A stretch of DNA of 64,000 nt from Hyphomonas chukchiensis (GCF_000682695.1 NZ_AWFG01000013.1:21625-85624), one strand, 5' to 3'; positions 27,993-37,312 are shown, counted from the first letter of the stretch. Numbers and translations are program-made. Notes: generated from the letters alone by a model not told the origin.

Positions 27993-28387
27993 GACGGACC
28001 GGCCGTGTCGACGAATGCATCGAGTAGCGATGCCGCGCCGGTTCCCCCGTCTTCGGAGACCGAGATACTGACTTCGGCGAGATCGGGATCGCTGGAGCCT
28101 TTGGATTTGACCGTTACGCGCCAGCTGCGATCAGCCATATGCACAAGCGATGGCGCAGCGGTTATGCGTGAAGGATCTAGCCGAAGTTCCACGAGCGTAT
28201 TCTGCGCCACGATATCAGAGATCATTCGCACTTCGAGACGATCCACCGTTTCGATGTGATTTTGCGCGACACGAATGAAGGCGCCACCGGCGATTGAGAG
28301 CACTGTCAATGCGATCAACACTTCGATGAGGCTGAACCCAGCATTCGCAGGTACATCAACTGGTGCAGGGGACAGTCGGTACCGCAC
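27989..28387 (-). CDS. gspI: Type II secretion minor pseudopilin GspI
   Basis: 132 residues from a GTG start. The prepilin motif is G17-FSLIEVLIALTVLSIAGGAF, with Glu at +5, and short length and ISDIVAQNTLVELRL fit GspI. It forms the pseudopilus tip complex with GspJ and GspK, which are encoded on the other strand at 33923 and 34552. Three bases separate it from gspG upstream. Confidence 0.85.
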   Translation of the reverse strand: MRYRLSPAPVDVPANAGFSLIEVLIALTVLSIAGGAFIRVAQNHIETVDRLEVRMISDIVAQNTLVELRLDPSRITAAPSLVHMADRSWRVTVKSKGSSDPDLAEVSISVSEDGGTGAASLLDAFVDTAGPS

Positions 28388-28389
28388 GG

Positions 28390-28869
28390 CTATCGCGCCC
28401 CATCCTGAATAAGGATATCGGCGTTTTGGCCATCGCCGCCCACTTTTCCATCTGCCCCGAACGAGAGAAGATCAAAGCCCCCTTTTTCGCCAGGCGACCT
28501 GTACTCGTAAAAGTTCCCCCAAGGGTCTTTAGGGGCCTCGTCCAAGTACCCTTCCGGGTGCCAGTTGGCAGGCTGAGGGGAACCCGAGGGACGCTGGACC
28601 AGCGCTGACAACCCCTGGGCTGTTGATGGATAAGCGCGGTTGTCGAGCCGATACATTTTCAAGGCTGATGCAATGACCGCGATATCGTTGCGCGCGACGG
28701 TTATCCGGGCTTCGTCCGGCCGGCCAATTACTTTGGGCACGATCATCGCCGACACGAGTCCGATGATGACCAATACGATCAATGTCTCAATGAGGGACAG
28801 CCCCGCATCCTTCGGAGGCAGCGTCTGTACATGGGTCGCTTGGGGTCGCATCGTTACGCTGATCTCCAT
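28390..28869 (-). CDS. gspG: Type II secretion major pseudopilin GspG
   Basis: 159 residues. The prepilin cleavage site precedes LSLIETLIVLVIIGLVSAM (Glu at +5). ALKMYRLDNRAYPSTAQGLSALVQRP is the standard GspG alpha-helix/loop signature, and YLDEAPKDPWGNFYEYRSPGEKGGFDLLSFGADGKVGG with its calcium-binding end is diagnostic. An in-frame ATG six codons later is an alternative start. It heads the minus-strand gspG-I-C-D operon, divergent from gspL. Confidence 0.93.
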   Translation of the reverse strand: MEISVTMRPQATHVQTLPPKDAGLSLIETLIVLVIIGLVSAMIVPKVIGRPDEARITVARNDIAVIASALKMYRLDNRAYPSTAQGLSALVQRPSGSPQPANWHPEGYLDEAPKDPWGNFYEYRSPGEKGGFDLLSFGADGKVGGDGQNADILIQDGAR

Positions 28870-28925
28870 CGTATCTGGTCTGAAATCCTCTTGATGGAAC
28901 AGATACGGTGGAAGGTCAGCTCAGG

Positions 28926-30038
28926 ATGCAAAGCTCGGACATCGTTGCAAGACCAACGGACCACAGCGAGTTCGCAGAGCTTGCGGGTTTACGGTCATAC
29001 GAATTGAATCTCGCGATCATGTCCGATCCCGATATCGTCTTCGTCCCGACCGAGCGCGTGAGGCTTACGGCCGTTGCCCTTCCACTAAAGCGCGCTGAGC
29101 AACGGAAAGCCAGCCTGCCGTTTGCGATGGAGCCTTTGCTGGGCGAACCGATTGAGCAGACTCATTTCGCGCTTGGAAGCAGGCTCGAAGACGGGCGATA
29201 CCTCGCCTGCGCGGTCAATGCCGAGCGCGTGGCAGAATGGGTTTCGACCTACGCAAGTGCGCGTCAGGTGATGATAGTTCCTGATGTCCTGATCCTACCA
29301 ATCCCCCCCCAGGATGTCTGGCACGTCGCGAGCCTCGCCGATCGCGTGCTTGTTCGCCTCCCCGATGGCTCCGGATTTGCCACGGCAAAAGGGCTGTTGC
29401 CTGTCTTTGCGCTGGCGGAGGGTTCGCCGGAATGCCGGATCATTATCGACGATAGCGGCCGGGCTGACGCGCTCACCTCCGCTGAGAGTTTAGTTTGGCC
29501 AGACCGCAGCACTCTTCTTGACCTGCGGCAGGGAGCGTTTGCGCCTGACGCTAGCAACACGGTTCGAACCATCCGCGCAGCGACAGCGCTGACACTCGCA
29601 ATCGTCTCCGCCACTACAGCCATCTCCGGTGCAGATGCGCTCGCGCTGCAACATGTTGCTCACACAAGAGAAGCCAGACTGATTGACGACTTTCGAATCC
29701 GGTTTCCCAATGCGCCAGCTGGAACAGCCCTGATGGGGACGATCGATTCACTGAGCAGCAATGCCCTTGGCCGACCAGTGGATACATTCATCTCGACCCT
29801 GTCTGCCACAAGCATGACGCTCAAGAACGAAACAACGATGTCTGTCCAGGACATGGCCTTTGAGCAGGCTGGGAACCGCCTCGATCTCCATGTCGAGACA
29901 GATAGTCTCGACACGTTTCAGTCGCTTAGTTCCCGGCTCGCCCAATCAGGCATCACGGCAGAACTGGGTGCGGCGACCGTTGTACCTGGTGGCGCCGAAG
30001 GCCTCCTTTCCATCATGGCAAAAGACGGAATCCAATGA
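28926..30038 (+). CDS. gspL: Type II secretion inner membrane platform protein GspL
   Basis: 370 residues from the ATG at 28926 (a GTG at 28908 is an alternative). The cytoplasmic actin-like N-terminal domain is recognisable by VPTERVRLTAVALPLKRAEQRKASLPFAMEPLLGEPIEQTHFALG. A membrane span near AATALTLAIVSATTAISG is followed by a periplasmic ferredoxin-like domain. GspL anchors the GspE ATPase and partners GspM. Its stop overlaps the gspM start. Confidence 0.85.
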   Translation: MQSSDIVARPTDHSEFAELAGLRSYELNLAIMSDPDIVFVPTERVRLTAVALPLKRAEQRKASLPFAMEPLLGEPIEQTHFALGSRLEDGRYLACAVNAERVAEWVSTYASARQVMIVPDVLILPIPPQDVWHVASLADRVLVRLPDGSGFATAKGLLPVFALAEGSPECRIIIDDSGRADALTSAESLVWPDRSTLLDLRQGAFAPDASNTVRTIRAATALTLAIVSATTAISGADALALQHVAHTREARLIDDFRIRFPNAPAGTALMGTIDSLSSNALGRPVDTFISTLSATSMTLKNETTMSVQDMAFEQAGNRLDLHVETDSLDTFQSLSSRLAQSGITAELGAATVVPGGAEGLLSIMAKDGIQ

Positions 30039-30520
30039 GCGTGAACACTAGCCTCTCTCAAATGACGGCCTGGTGGCGCACGAAGTCGACCAGAGACCAA
30101 TGGCTGCTCGCGTCTGCTGTCGGTCTTTTGGTTGTTGTAACTTGGTGGACCCTTGTCTGGTCACCCCTGCAGACTGCACGAGCCGATACGATCACACGCA
30201 TCGCCCGCATTGAATCTGCCCGCTCAACGCTCTCCGCTCTTCCCGTCGAAATTGGTCTTCCTTCTGCCGGTGGTGTCCATACCTCAAGCCTGCGCGAGAT
30301 CGTTTCCGCGACGGCGTCGGCGCGAAAACTGCCCATTCAGAGGATCGAGCAGTCCGCCAATCAAGTCGTCGTCGAATTTGAGCTGGCAGATTTCGCACCG
30401 TTGATGTCCTGGCTGGAAACCCTTTCACGTGACCATTCTATCAGGGTCATTGACGCCGAAATCTCACGCCTGCCGGAGCCTGGCACGGTCTCAGCGCAAA
30501 TGACTCTGGAGGGCCCATGA
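30035..30520 (+). CDS. gspM: Type II secretion inner membrane protein GspM
   Basis: 161 residues. The N-terminal amphipathic part (MTAWWRTKSTRDQWLLASAVGLLVVVTWWTLVW) ends in one membrane span, followed by a small periplasmic ferredoxin-like domain with a conserved FAPLMSWLETLSRDHSIRV stretch. The order L-M-E-F and four-base overlaps with both neighbours support the call. Confidence 0.82.
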   Translation: MSVNTSLSQMTAWWRTKSTRDQWLLASAVGLLVVVTWWTLVWSPLQTARADTITRIARIESARSTLSALPVEIGLPSAGGVHTSSLREIVSATASARKLPIQRIEQSANQVVVEFELADFAPLMSWLETLSRDHSIRVIDAEISRLPEPGTVSAQMTLEGP

Positions 30521-31998
30521 CGCAAGAATGTACGCGCCTTCCCTATGCTTTTGCGCTCCAGTCTGGTGCCATTCTCTCAGGTGATCGGACTTCTGGCATT
30601 ACATTGCTTCACCGCGACAAGATGAGTCTGGCAACATTGCTCGAATGCCAGAGGCTATCTGGGCGGATCGATGCTTTCAAGCAGCTGAGCGCTTCAGATT
30701 TCGAGCAGGCTCTTGCAGAAACCTACAAATCAAGCGCCAGCCGGGCGGCAGACCTTGCCGCAGAATCCAACTCCGATCTCGCAGCGCTCGCCGATGATGC
30801 GGCTGCGTCTGAAGATATTCTGGATGACCGAGCGAATGCCCCTGTTGTGCAGCTCATAAATGCGCTCCTCTCCGAAGCGATCCGCGAGAAGGCATCCGAC
30901 ATTCATATCGAGCCGCACGAGACACGGCTTGTCATACGCTTCAGGATAGACGGTGTGCTTCGCGACCGTATCGAACCGAAGCGCAACCTGGCGCCCATGC
31001 TCGTGAGCCGCATCAAGGTAATGGCCGGTCTGGATATCGCGGAGAAGCGCAAGCCTCATGATGGCCGCGTAACCCTGAATGTCGGCGGACACGAAGTTGA
31101 TGTACGCGTTTCCACAATTCCCTCCCAGTACGGGGAACGTGTGGTTTTGCGATTACTCGACAGGACCACGGCAAAGTTCAATCTTACCCAATTAGGAATG
31201 ACGCATCGCGATCACTCCGTCACAGAACGCCTTCTGGCGAAGCCAGGCGGCATGATACTTGTGACTGGGCCGACCGGATCAGGCAAGACGACAACGCTCT
31301 ATTCGGCAATCACATACCTCAATGATCGCTCACGAAATATCATGACGGTCGAAGATCCGATTGAGTATGCCTTTGATGGCATCGGCCAGATGCAGGTCAA
31401 TCCTCACAAGGGAGTGACTTTCGCGGAAGGCGTTCGCGTTCTTATGCGACAGGATCCTAACGTTATCCTGATCGGTGAGATCCGGGATCCCGAAACCGCA
31501 TCCGCGGCCGTCAGGGCGACGACATCCGGTCACCTTGTCTTGTCCACGCTGCACACGACAAGCGCGATCGCTAGTATCACGCGTCTCGTCGATATGGGTG
31601 TCGATCGATACCTTCTCGCCACGATTTTGTCAGGCCTTATTGCCCAAAGGCTCGTGAGACGGCTTTGCGATACCTGCAAGCTCGCCGATGAACTTACTGA
31701 ATCCGAGGCGTCGCGACTTGGAAAAGGTGCAGAGATTGGCATGCCGGTATTTCGCGCCGCTGGCTGCCCTGCCTGTGCGGGTCACGGATATCGGGGCAGG
31801 ACTGCTATCTACGAGGTGGTCGAGGTCGACGGCGAACTTGAGAAACTCATTCACTCAGGTGCGGCGGAATCCGAACTGACCGCACTTGCACGGCTGAGCG
31901 GACCTAGCCTGTCCATGGACGGCGCCGCTCGCATCCGGGAAGGCATCACGACTGTCGAGGAAATCCTGAGCGCAGCCGACGTCGGAAAAGCGCCATGA
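30517..31998 (+). CDS. gspE: Type II secretion ATPase GspE
   Basis: 493 residues. Walker A GPTGSGKTTTLYSAI, Asp box IMTVEDPIEY, Walker B-like VRVLMRQDPNVILIGEIRDPETA and His box STLHTTSA are in the usual order. The Zn-binding region has CDTC and CPAC with the expected spacing. DIHIEPHETRLVIRFRIDGVLRD is the N-terminal half of the motor. The N1E domain that contacts GspL is shorter than in the best-known enzymes. It drives pseudopilus assembly in the cytoplasm. Confidence 0.95.
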   Translation: MTQECTRLPYAFALQSGAILSGDRTSGITLLHRDKMSLATLLECQRLSGRIDAFKQLSASDFEQALAETYKSSASRAADLAAESNSDLAALADDAAASEDILDDRANAPVVQLINALLSEAIREKASDIHIEPHETRLVIRFRIDGVLRDRIEPKRNLAPMLVSRIKVMAGLDIAEKRKPHDGRVTLNVGGHEVDVRVSTIPSQYGERVVLRLLDRTTAKFNLTQLGMTHRDHSVTERLLAKPGGMILVTGPTGSGKTTTLYSAITYLNDRSRNIMTVEDPIEYAFDGIGQMQVNPHKGVTFAEGVRVLMRQDPNVILIGEIRDPETASAAVRATTSGHLVLSTLHTTSAIASITRLVDMGVDRYLLATILSGLIAQRLVRRLCDTCKLADELTESEASRLGKGAEIGMPVFRAAGCPACAGHGYRGRTAIYEVVEVDGELEKLIHSGAAESELTALARLSGPSLSMDGAARIREGITTVEEILSAADVGKAP

Positions 31999-33221
31999 TG
32001 CAATTTCGTTACAATGCCGTCGACAGCACCGGAAAGGCCTGTAGCGGAACCCTGACTGCCGGAACCCTTGTCGAAGCGCGGCAAGTATTGAGAAGCAAGG
32101 CGCTTTTACCAGTGCAGATCACACTCGCATCCGGAAAAGCGTCTGCGCCCACAAGCAAGAAACGGAACCGAACATTCCGGAGCGCTATCACCAGCAAGAC
32201 ATTGACGCTGATCACACGACAGCTCGCCTCGCTGATTGCAAACTCGATCCGGATCGAGGAAGCGCTGGCTGCCATCGCCCGGCAGGACTTGCCTGCCCGC
32301 GCGAAGACGGTCCTTATAGAAATCCGCCATCAAATCATCGACGGCAGCAGCCTGGCGAAAGCCTTGTCCGCACAAGGCAACGTTTTTCCCAGACAGTATA
32401 TTTCCTCCGTCGCCGCTGGAGAGTCCTCCGGACGCCTGGATATCGTTCTGGAGCACTTGGCCGACTATACAGAGACACGGCAGGAAAACCGCCAGACCCT
32501 GCAGCTCGCCCTCATTTACCCGGCGTTTCTTGCGCTTGTTTCAGGCGCGGTGATTGTCCTTCTTCTCACGAAAGTCGTTCCAGACGTCGTCTCGGTCTAC
32601 CAGAGGAGAGGCGCGGACCTGCCGCTCTCTACCGACTTGCTGATTGCCGTTTCGGATTTCCTCAGGCAGTTCGGAGTAGGTATTCTTTTTGCGCTTACGC
32701 TGCTCTATGCGGCGCTGGCGTGGGCTATGCGACGACAAGCAGGCCGCCAGGCCTGGGGGAGATGGTCTTTGAAGGCACCCTTGTTTGGGCCGTTCAATCT
32801 CCGCCGTCAGGCTGCTGAAATATCGGGCACCCTCGCCATACTTATCCAATCCGGCGTTCCCCTGGTTGAGGCGCTGAAAACCGCCGCCGGTGTGGCGAGC
32901 AACGACTATGTCAGCAATCGCATGCATATGGCAGCAAATGACGTTGGCGAAGGCACTGCGCTTGATCTGGCGCTTTCAAGAACCGGCGTCATGCCGCCCA
33001 TGATGCTGGCAATTGTTGCCAGCGCGATACGATCCGGCGAACTTGGACCAGCCTTGGCGCGGACAGCCAGGGATCAACAGAAAGAACTCGGGGCCCAGAC
33101 CAAGGCGTTGGTTGCGCTGATGGAACCTATGGTCCTTCTGGTCATGGGCGGCATTGTACTGTTCATCGTCCTCGCGATCCTGACTCCAATCGTCAACCTG
33201 AATACATTGTCAGGAGTTTGA
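31995..33221 (+). CDS. gspF: Type II secretion inner membrane protein GspF
   Basis: 408 residues with two GspF repeats. TLTLITRQLASLIANSIRIEEALAAIARQ opens the first and ISGTLAILIQSGVPLVEALKTAAG the second; three membrane spans are visible (LALIYPAFLALVSGAVIVLLL, LFALTLLYAALAWAM and a C-terminal VLLVMGGIVLFIVLAILTPI). Its end overlaps the end of the antisense gspN gene by 12 bases. Confidence 0.95.
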   Translation: MMQFRYNAVDSTGKACSGTLTAGTLVEARQVLRSKALLPVQITLASGKASAPTSKKRNRTFRSAITSKTLTLITRQLASLIANSIRIEEALAAIARQDLPARAKTVLIEIRHQIIDGSSLAKALSAQGNVFPRQYISSVAAGESSGRLDIVLEHLADYTETRQENRQTLQLALIYPAFLALVSGAVIVLLLTKVVPDVVSVYQRRGADLPLSTDLLIAVSDFLRQFGVGILFALTLLYAALAWAMRRQAGRQAWGRWSLKAPLFGPFNLRRQAAEISGTLAILIQSGVPLVEALKTAAGVASNDYVSNRMHMAANDVGEGTALDLALSRTGVMPPMMLAIVASAIRSGELGPALARTARDQQKELGAQTKALVALMEPMVLLVMGGIVLFIVLAILTPIVNLNTLSGV

Positions 33222-33965
33222 TGGCATGAGACGCGGGCCAAATTCCAAAACTGTATCTGACGTCGTTATACGATCGAGGAAGAGCACTGAACCTGCCGGC
33301 GAGACGGTCAAGACGGTGCGGCCTTCTTTGTCGAGCGTTACGCGTGCGAGCTGGGCGTTCCCTCCAGCGTCGGCAGCATTGACCACGATCTCACTCGACC
33401 CGCCGATCGGCTCGGATACAACCTGCAAGTCAGGTACATCACGTCCGGAGCATCTGCCTTCGCCAATCATCGCTTTCCCTTCCAGCAAGAGCGCTTGGTT
33501 TCTTAGCGACAGGCGGACCGATGAAAGCCGCGCAGACAGGTCACAAGGCCCAAAGTCGGTATTTGCGAAGTGGCTCAATTCTGCAATCGAGACAACGCCA
33601 TCAACATCATCAAGCTCAACACCACTGGTCAATCGCATCCTGCCCTTCAGGCTCGAATCCACGCCTTCCAGAGTCCAATCTGCCGCGAGACTTGCCGTCA
33701 TCAGCGAGCGCATTGGAGACAGCGTCCAGTCAGCATTCAATCCCTGCGGAAACATGGCCACGCCTTTCCAGACGGACCCAGAGACATGCGCCTCGCGCAT
33801 CCCGGGCACGAAAGCCTTGAGGATTTCCGCCGGAGCGGTGGCTAGCAGCATCGCGGCGAGAGCGATGCCGGCAACGCCCGCGAAAAGCCCCTGCAGCATC
33901 CAGCAGCGAGGGGATGATGATGATGCGTAAAGTGGCCCGCCATGAGCCTCACGGGTTTGCGACAT
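33210..33965 (-). CDS. Type II secretion protein GspN-like, antisense within the gsp cluster
   Basis: 251 residues from the ATG at 33965. One membrane span (GLFAGVAGIALAAMLLATAPAEILKAFVPG) leads into a periplasmic part with VSGSVWKGVAMFPQGLNADWTLSPMRSL, which matches the GspN pattern of a hydrophobic N-terminus followed by a G-x-x-W-x-G strand. It is transcribed opposite to gspF and gspJ: its 3' end overlaps gspF and its 5' end overlaps the start of gspJ by some 40 bases. GspN is accessory and absent from many systems. Confidence 0.75.
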   Translation of the reverse strand: MSQTREAHGGPLYASSSSPRCWMLQGLFAGVAGIALAAMLLATAPAEILKAFVPGMREAHVSGSVWKGVAMFPQGLNADWTLSPMRSLMTASLAADWTLEGVDSSLKGRMRLTSGVELDDVDGVVSIAELSHFANTDFGPCDLSARLSSVRLSLRNQALLLEGKAMIGEGRCSGRDVPDLQVVSEPIGGSSEIVVNAADAGGNAQLARVTLDKEGRTVLTVSPAGSVLFLDRITTSDTVLEFGPRLMPSNS

Positions 33966-34555
33966 GGTTCCGTCTCCGTCGTCTGAGTCCAGATACGCAG
34001 CCGAGATGCCCTTCAGGTGCAGCGACGCTGTCGCGCGATGATGAAAGTGGCTTCTCATTAATCGAAGTTATCGTCTCGCTGGCCATCATCAGCCTTGTGA
34101 GCCTTGCGGGATTTACGCTTGTAGACACATTGGCGAGTCTGCAATCGCGGATTGATGCTCGGTATGACGCCATTCAAGAACTTCAACTGTTGCTGTCGGA
34201 CCTGTCTGACGATTTCGCCCAGGCTGACCCGGCATCCTTGACGCTTGCTTCGGGCACACTGAAAATGCGGACACAAGTGTGCAATGCGTCTGGAACGGTA
34301 AGCCTGAGTGTTGTGGACCGCTCGTTCCGCCGGACTTCAGGCGAGTGCATAAGTGGCACGTCCAGTTATTCAGAAATAGAGACCGCCCGTTTCACAGTGA
34401 TCGACTCCGAGAGGGCCGAATGGGATACATGGCCGACTGATGAAGCGCTTCACGCCCAGGCCGTGCGCGTCGATATACGCATGCCAGATCAACCGGGCGC
34501 CCTTACCGGGTCGATCGAGGGACTGTTCGACATGCCGGACACGTACGCCAAATGA
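33923..34555 (+). CDS. gspJ: Type II secretion minor pseudopilin GspJ
   Basis: 210 residues from the last of four consecutive ATG codons (33914-33925), with GAGGGG upstream. The leader before the prepilin site is long (about 43 residues, Arg-rich), then G-FSLIEVIVSLAIISLVSLAGF follows with Glu at +5. Long length and two cysteines (TQVCNAS and GECISG) fit GspJ. The 5' end overlaps the antisense gspN gene. It joins GspI and GspK at the pseudopilus tip. Confidence 0.82.
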   Translation: MRKVARHEPHGFATWFRLRRLSPDTQPRCPSGAATLSRDDESGFSLIEVIVSLAIISLVSLAGFTLVDTLASLQSRIDARYDAIQELQLLLSDLSDDFAQADPASLTLASGTLKMRTQVCNASGTVSLSVVDRSFRRTSGECISGTSSYSEIETARFTVIDSERAEWDTWPTDEALHAQAVRVDIRMPDQPGALTGSIEGLFDMPDTYAK

Positions 34556-35382
34556 AACAGTCTGAATCAGGAATTGTCCTTGTCCAGGTGCTTGTCATTG
34601 TCGCCTTCGCCAGCGCCATGACGCTGACACTCATGATTGTTCAGGATCAGGCGGTCGCCTTCGAGCGGAAGTCAGGGGACCGGTTGCAGGCGCAAGCTCT
34701 CTTGCGCGGCGCTGAATCATCCGTCGTGTCCGCTTTCAGGCGTGACGGCCAGTTGGGATCAAGCGTCGATCACTATGGCGAAGCGTGGTACCTGGCGTCT
34801 CAGGTCCCAATCGATCTGCCGCAGGGAGCGTTCTCGGTATCTGTTCGCGACGAGCAATCCAGGTTCAACATCAATAATCTGGCAAATGGTAATCTCGCGG
34901 CCAAAGCGATGTTCGCCAGAATCGTCGCTGCCGCAAAGGGCGACGCCTCGTGGAATGATAGGCTGGTCGCCGCCATCGCCCTCGGCGGGCCTGTTAGCGA
35001 TATGTCGGACCTCGCCGCCTTCGGCTTCGACGAAACGGAAATCACCGCGCTGACATCAATTGGTTGCACATTACCTGACACGACCACGATCAATCTCAAT
35101 ACAGCAAGTGATACGCTCGTTCGCGCTCTGTTCGACAACCCTCTCTCGGCCGGGAAGTTGCTCGCCTTGCGGAGCCGCGGGGGCTACGTGACCCGTGAGG
35201 ATCTCAGCGATGCTTCCCTGCTGGCCCCAGCGGGGACGGGCCTGACCACCCAGTTCATCAGTGTCGAAGCAAATATAAACTGGAGCAGCGCCGACATGTA
35301 TTCCAGAACCCTTCTCGCGCGGCACACATATGGCGGCGGAGTAAACGTTCAGACGATTCGCCGAGTCACCCACAAACAGTAA
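34552..35382 (+). CDS. gspK: Type II secretion minor pseudopilin GspK
   Basis: 276 residues. Its prepilin-like start MKQSESG-IVLVQVLVIVAFASAMTL lacks Glu at +5, as is normal for GspK. DEQSRFNINNL is the standard GspK motif after the first domain, and TTTINLNTASDTLVRAL with LRSRGGYVTREDL is the helix-hairpin-helix-like end. At 276 residues it is somewhat short for GspK. It starts within the gspJ stop codon and closes the plus-strand operon. Confidence 0.88.
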   Translation: MKQSESGIVLVQVLVIVAFASAMTLTLMIVQDQAVAFERKSGDRLQAQALLRGAESSVVSAFRRDGQLGSSVDHYGEAWYLASQVPIDLPQGAFSVSVRDEQSRFNINNLANGNLAAKAMFARIVAAAKGDASWNDRLVAAIALGGPVSDMSDLAAFGFDETEITALTSIGCTLPDTTTINLNTASDTLVRALFDNPLSAGKLLALRSRGGYVTREDLSDASLLAPAGTGLTTQFISVEANINWSSADMYSRTLLARHTYGGGVNVQTIRRVTHKQ

Positions 35383-35418
35383 CGGCGGCGAACCCGAGAG
35401 GTTCGCCGCCGTTGTTTT
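35383..35418. terminator. Rho-independent terminator after gspK
   Basis: CGGCGGCGAACC (35383-35394) and GGTTCGCCGCCG (35400-35411) form a perfect 12-base stem with a five-base loop, followed by TTGTTTT. It begins at the gspK stop and lies before the convergent lipoprotein gene. Confidence 0.9.
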
Positions 35419-35435
35419 GAGATGGGCTGTCGTGC

Positions 35436-35717
35436 TCAGGAAGGGTCGGGCACATCCACCGGATCTGCCGTCTTGTCGACGTCAATCACATCTCCTGCAG
35501 CAACAGGATTTGGATCATCGGTTGTCATCTTTCCGAAAGCAGCGGCAAATCCTGCTCCGAATTGGTCCTCAATATTGGCCGGTGCTGGTGGTGGCGGAGG
35601 CGGTGGTGGCATGAAGACGTCATTGCCGCCTCCGCCTTTTCCGCAGGCGACCAGTACTGTGCTGGCCGCGCCAGCTATCATCACCAACCGCAAAGGTTTC
35701 CATATGTTCTTGGTCAT
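35436..35717 (-). CDS. Small proline-rich lipoprotein, unknown function
   Basis: 93 residues. Signal peptide with lipobox L-V-A-C near residue 25, then a Gly run, a run of eight prolines and an acidic tail (DVIDVDKTADPVDVPDPS). No domain is recognised. It begins 11 bases after the DUF4331 gene on the same strand and is the last gene of that operon, suggesting a surface or periplasmic partner of the DUF4331 protein. Confidence 0.6.
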   Translation of the reverse strand: MTKNIWKPLRLVMIAGAASTVLVACGKGGGGNDVFMPPPPPPPPAPANIEDQFGAGFAAAFGKMTTDDPNPVAAGDVIDVDKTADPVDVPDPS

Positions 35718-35728
35718 ATATTTTATCC

Positions 35729-37312
35729 TCAGTTGTTTGGCGAACCTGCAAGCGGGTCGTTCAGGTATGGGAACGCATTCTTCAGCTCAGTCGCGCTGAT
35801 CGGCGCCCCGTCAGTGAAGGCAACATTACCAACTGGTGCGTCATCCGACGTGCAAAAGCCCAGATCCGTCGGTGTCCCATTGATCGGCACCGGATAGCAA
35901 AGGGCTCCCATGACAACGCGCAACGCGATATCAACCGTGTCGTCACCCGGACGACGTCCGTTCGGGAAGCCGGCAAGATCATCACCCGCAACGCCAAAGG
36001 TGCTTTGAGTTGCGCGCGGCGTCGGAGCAATCCCGGTATTCAACCGCATCATTTCAGACGGAGTCACAATCGACTGCTGGTTCAGCGTCGGGATCCCGGT
36101 GAGGAAGGCCGCAACAAGATCATCCCGCGGAATATTTGTGGGAGCGAGATTGGCGATACTCGTACCGAGCGTCTGGTTGACTGCATCACGAAACAAGAGG
36201 TCCAGGATGGCGGGCAAAGTAGGGTTGGTAACATAATCAGCCAATGCACCGTCTTGAGTTGGCTCGGCCGCATTGAACAGGTCCTTTTGCGGCAAACCGA
36301 TCACCACTTCGTTTACCAATGGCGCAGAGAGACGCGACTGCTGCACGTAGGCGCCGCCATAAAGAGACGTTTGCTTGTATGTTGGCAGCGGGTCTTCGAT
36401 GTTTGCCTGAGGCAGGCTTGCTGTCGTCCACGCACCGATGGTTCCGTTGCCGGCACCAACAAGGCAGTCCACCGGAACTTCGATTGCCAACGACGTCACA
36501 TTGGCCTTGCCGACGAGATCATCATTTGCTCGGTCTTGGGTGATGCCGCCGGGAAATCCACCGCCGTCACCCGCTCCAGGGGCGCTGTCACCTTCAATAG
36601 GGACTAAATTCACCAGATCGAATATCTCGCCCAGATTGACGGCAAAGGCTTCCGCGCGCTGACCGACAAAGACACGACCAGGCGTCGAGCAATTCGGGAT
36701 CGTAATGTCATAAACGAACTGTCCCGCGTAAGTCGGATAGTCCGAGATAGTCTTGTTGCCAACATTATCCAGAGGCTTGACGAATTCCGCCGAGCCATCA
36801 GCAGCATTCGTGATGGCGTCGCGCGTTCCCGACCTGCGATCGCCCGACACGAGCGTAAGCGAATAGTATTCGTTTTCGCCAAGTGCCGCATCTTCAGGCG
36901 CACTGACTGGTCCCGCCGCGCGCAACGCAATCGGGATATCCTTGCCGGCAATGTCCAACGTCACGCCGGTGTCGTTGACGAGGCGATTGTCGAAGTCGAA
37001 TTGGAACGTCAGATCTTCCACCGCGTCGCCGTCGCTGTCGACGTGGATTTCATAGAGCGCATCAGGATCCATCGTGAAATAGTTGGGGCCGCCGTATGGG
37101 TCCTGCAGGGGTTGATAGTTGGCGATAAAGGTCACGAACTGGTCACGGCCCGGCTCATAACTTTTGAACATATAAAAGTCTGTTCCATCGATCTTGGGCT
37201 GTTCGGTGGTGCCAGGCGCTTCGCGGTGACTGGACGCCCAGCTCGGAATGGCCACAGCGCAAAGGGCACCGATAGCCGCGCTTGATATCAGTAGGGAGCG
37301 CTTCAATTGCAT
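35729..37312 (-). CDS. DUF4331 family exported protein
   Basis: 527 residues from the ATG at 37312, with signal peptide MQLKRSLLISSAAIGALCAVAIPSWA cleaved before SSHREAP. SSHREAPGTTEQPKIDGTDFYMFKSYEPGRDQFVTFIANYQPLQDPYGGPNY is the DUF4331 N-terminal signature. The family is large, secreted and without a known reaction; cysteines in IPNCST, PVDCLVG, ALCYP and LGFCTS suggest disulfides. It is fourth in a five-gene minus-strand operon (TPR, HupE/UreJ, membrane protein, DUF4331, lipoprotein). A type II secretion cluster lies next to it, so export by that system is possible but unproven. Confidence 0.85.
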   Translation of the reverse strand: MQLKRSLLISSAAIGALCAVAIPSWASSHREAPGTTEQPKIDGTDFYMFKSYEPGRDQFVTFIANYQPLQDPYGGPNYFTMDPDALYEIHVDSDGDAVEDLTFQFDFDNRLVNDTGVTLDIAGKDIPIALRAAGPVSAPEDAALGENEYYSLTLVSGDRRSGTRDAITNAADGSAEFVKPLDNVGNKTISDYPTYAGQFVYDITIPNCSTPGRVFVGQRAEAFAVNLGEIFDLVNLVPIEGDSAPGAGDGGGFPGGITQDRANDDLVGKANVTSLAIEVPVDCLVGAGNGTIGAWTTASLPQANIEDPLPTYKQTSLYGGAYVQQSRLSAPLVNEVVIGLPQKDLFNAAEPTQDGALADYVTNPTLPAILDLLFRDAVNQTLGTSIANLAPTNIPRDDLVAAFLTGIPTLNQQSIVTPSEMMRLNTGIAPTPRATQSTFGVAGDDLAGFPNGRRPGDDTVDIALRVVMGALCYPVPINGTPTDLGFCTSDDAPVGNVAFTDGAPISATELKNAFPYLNDPLAGSPNN

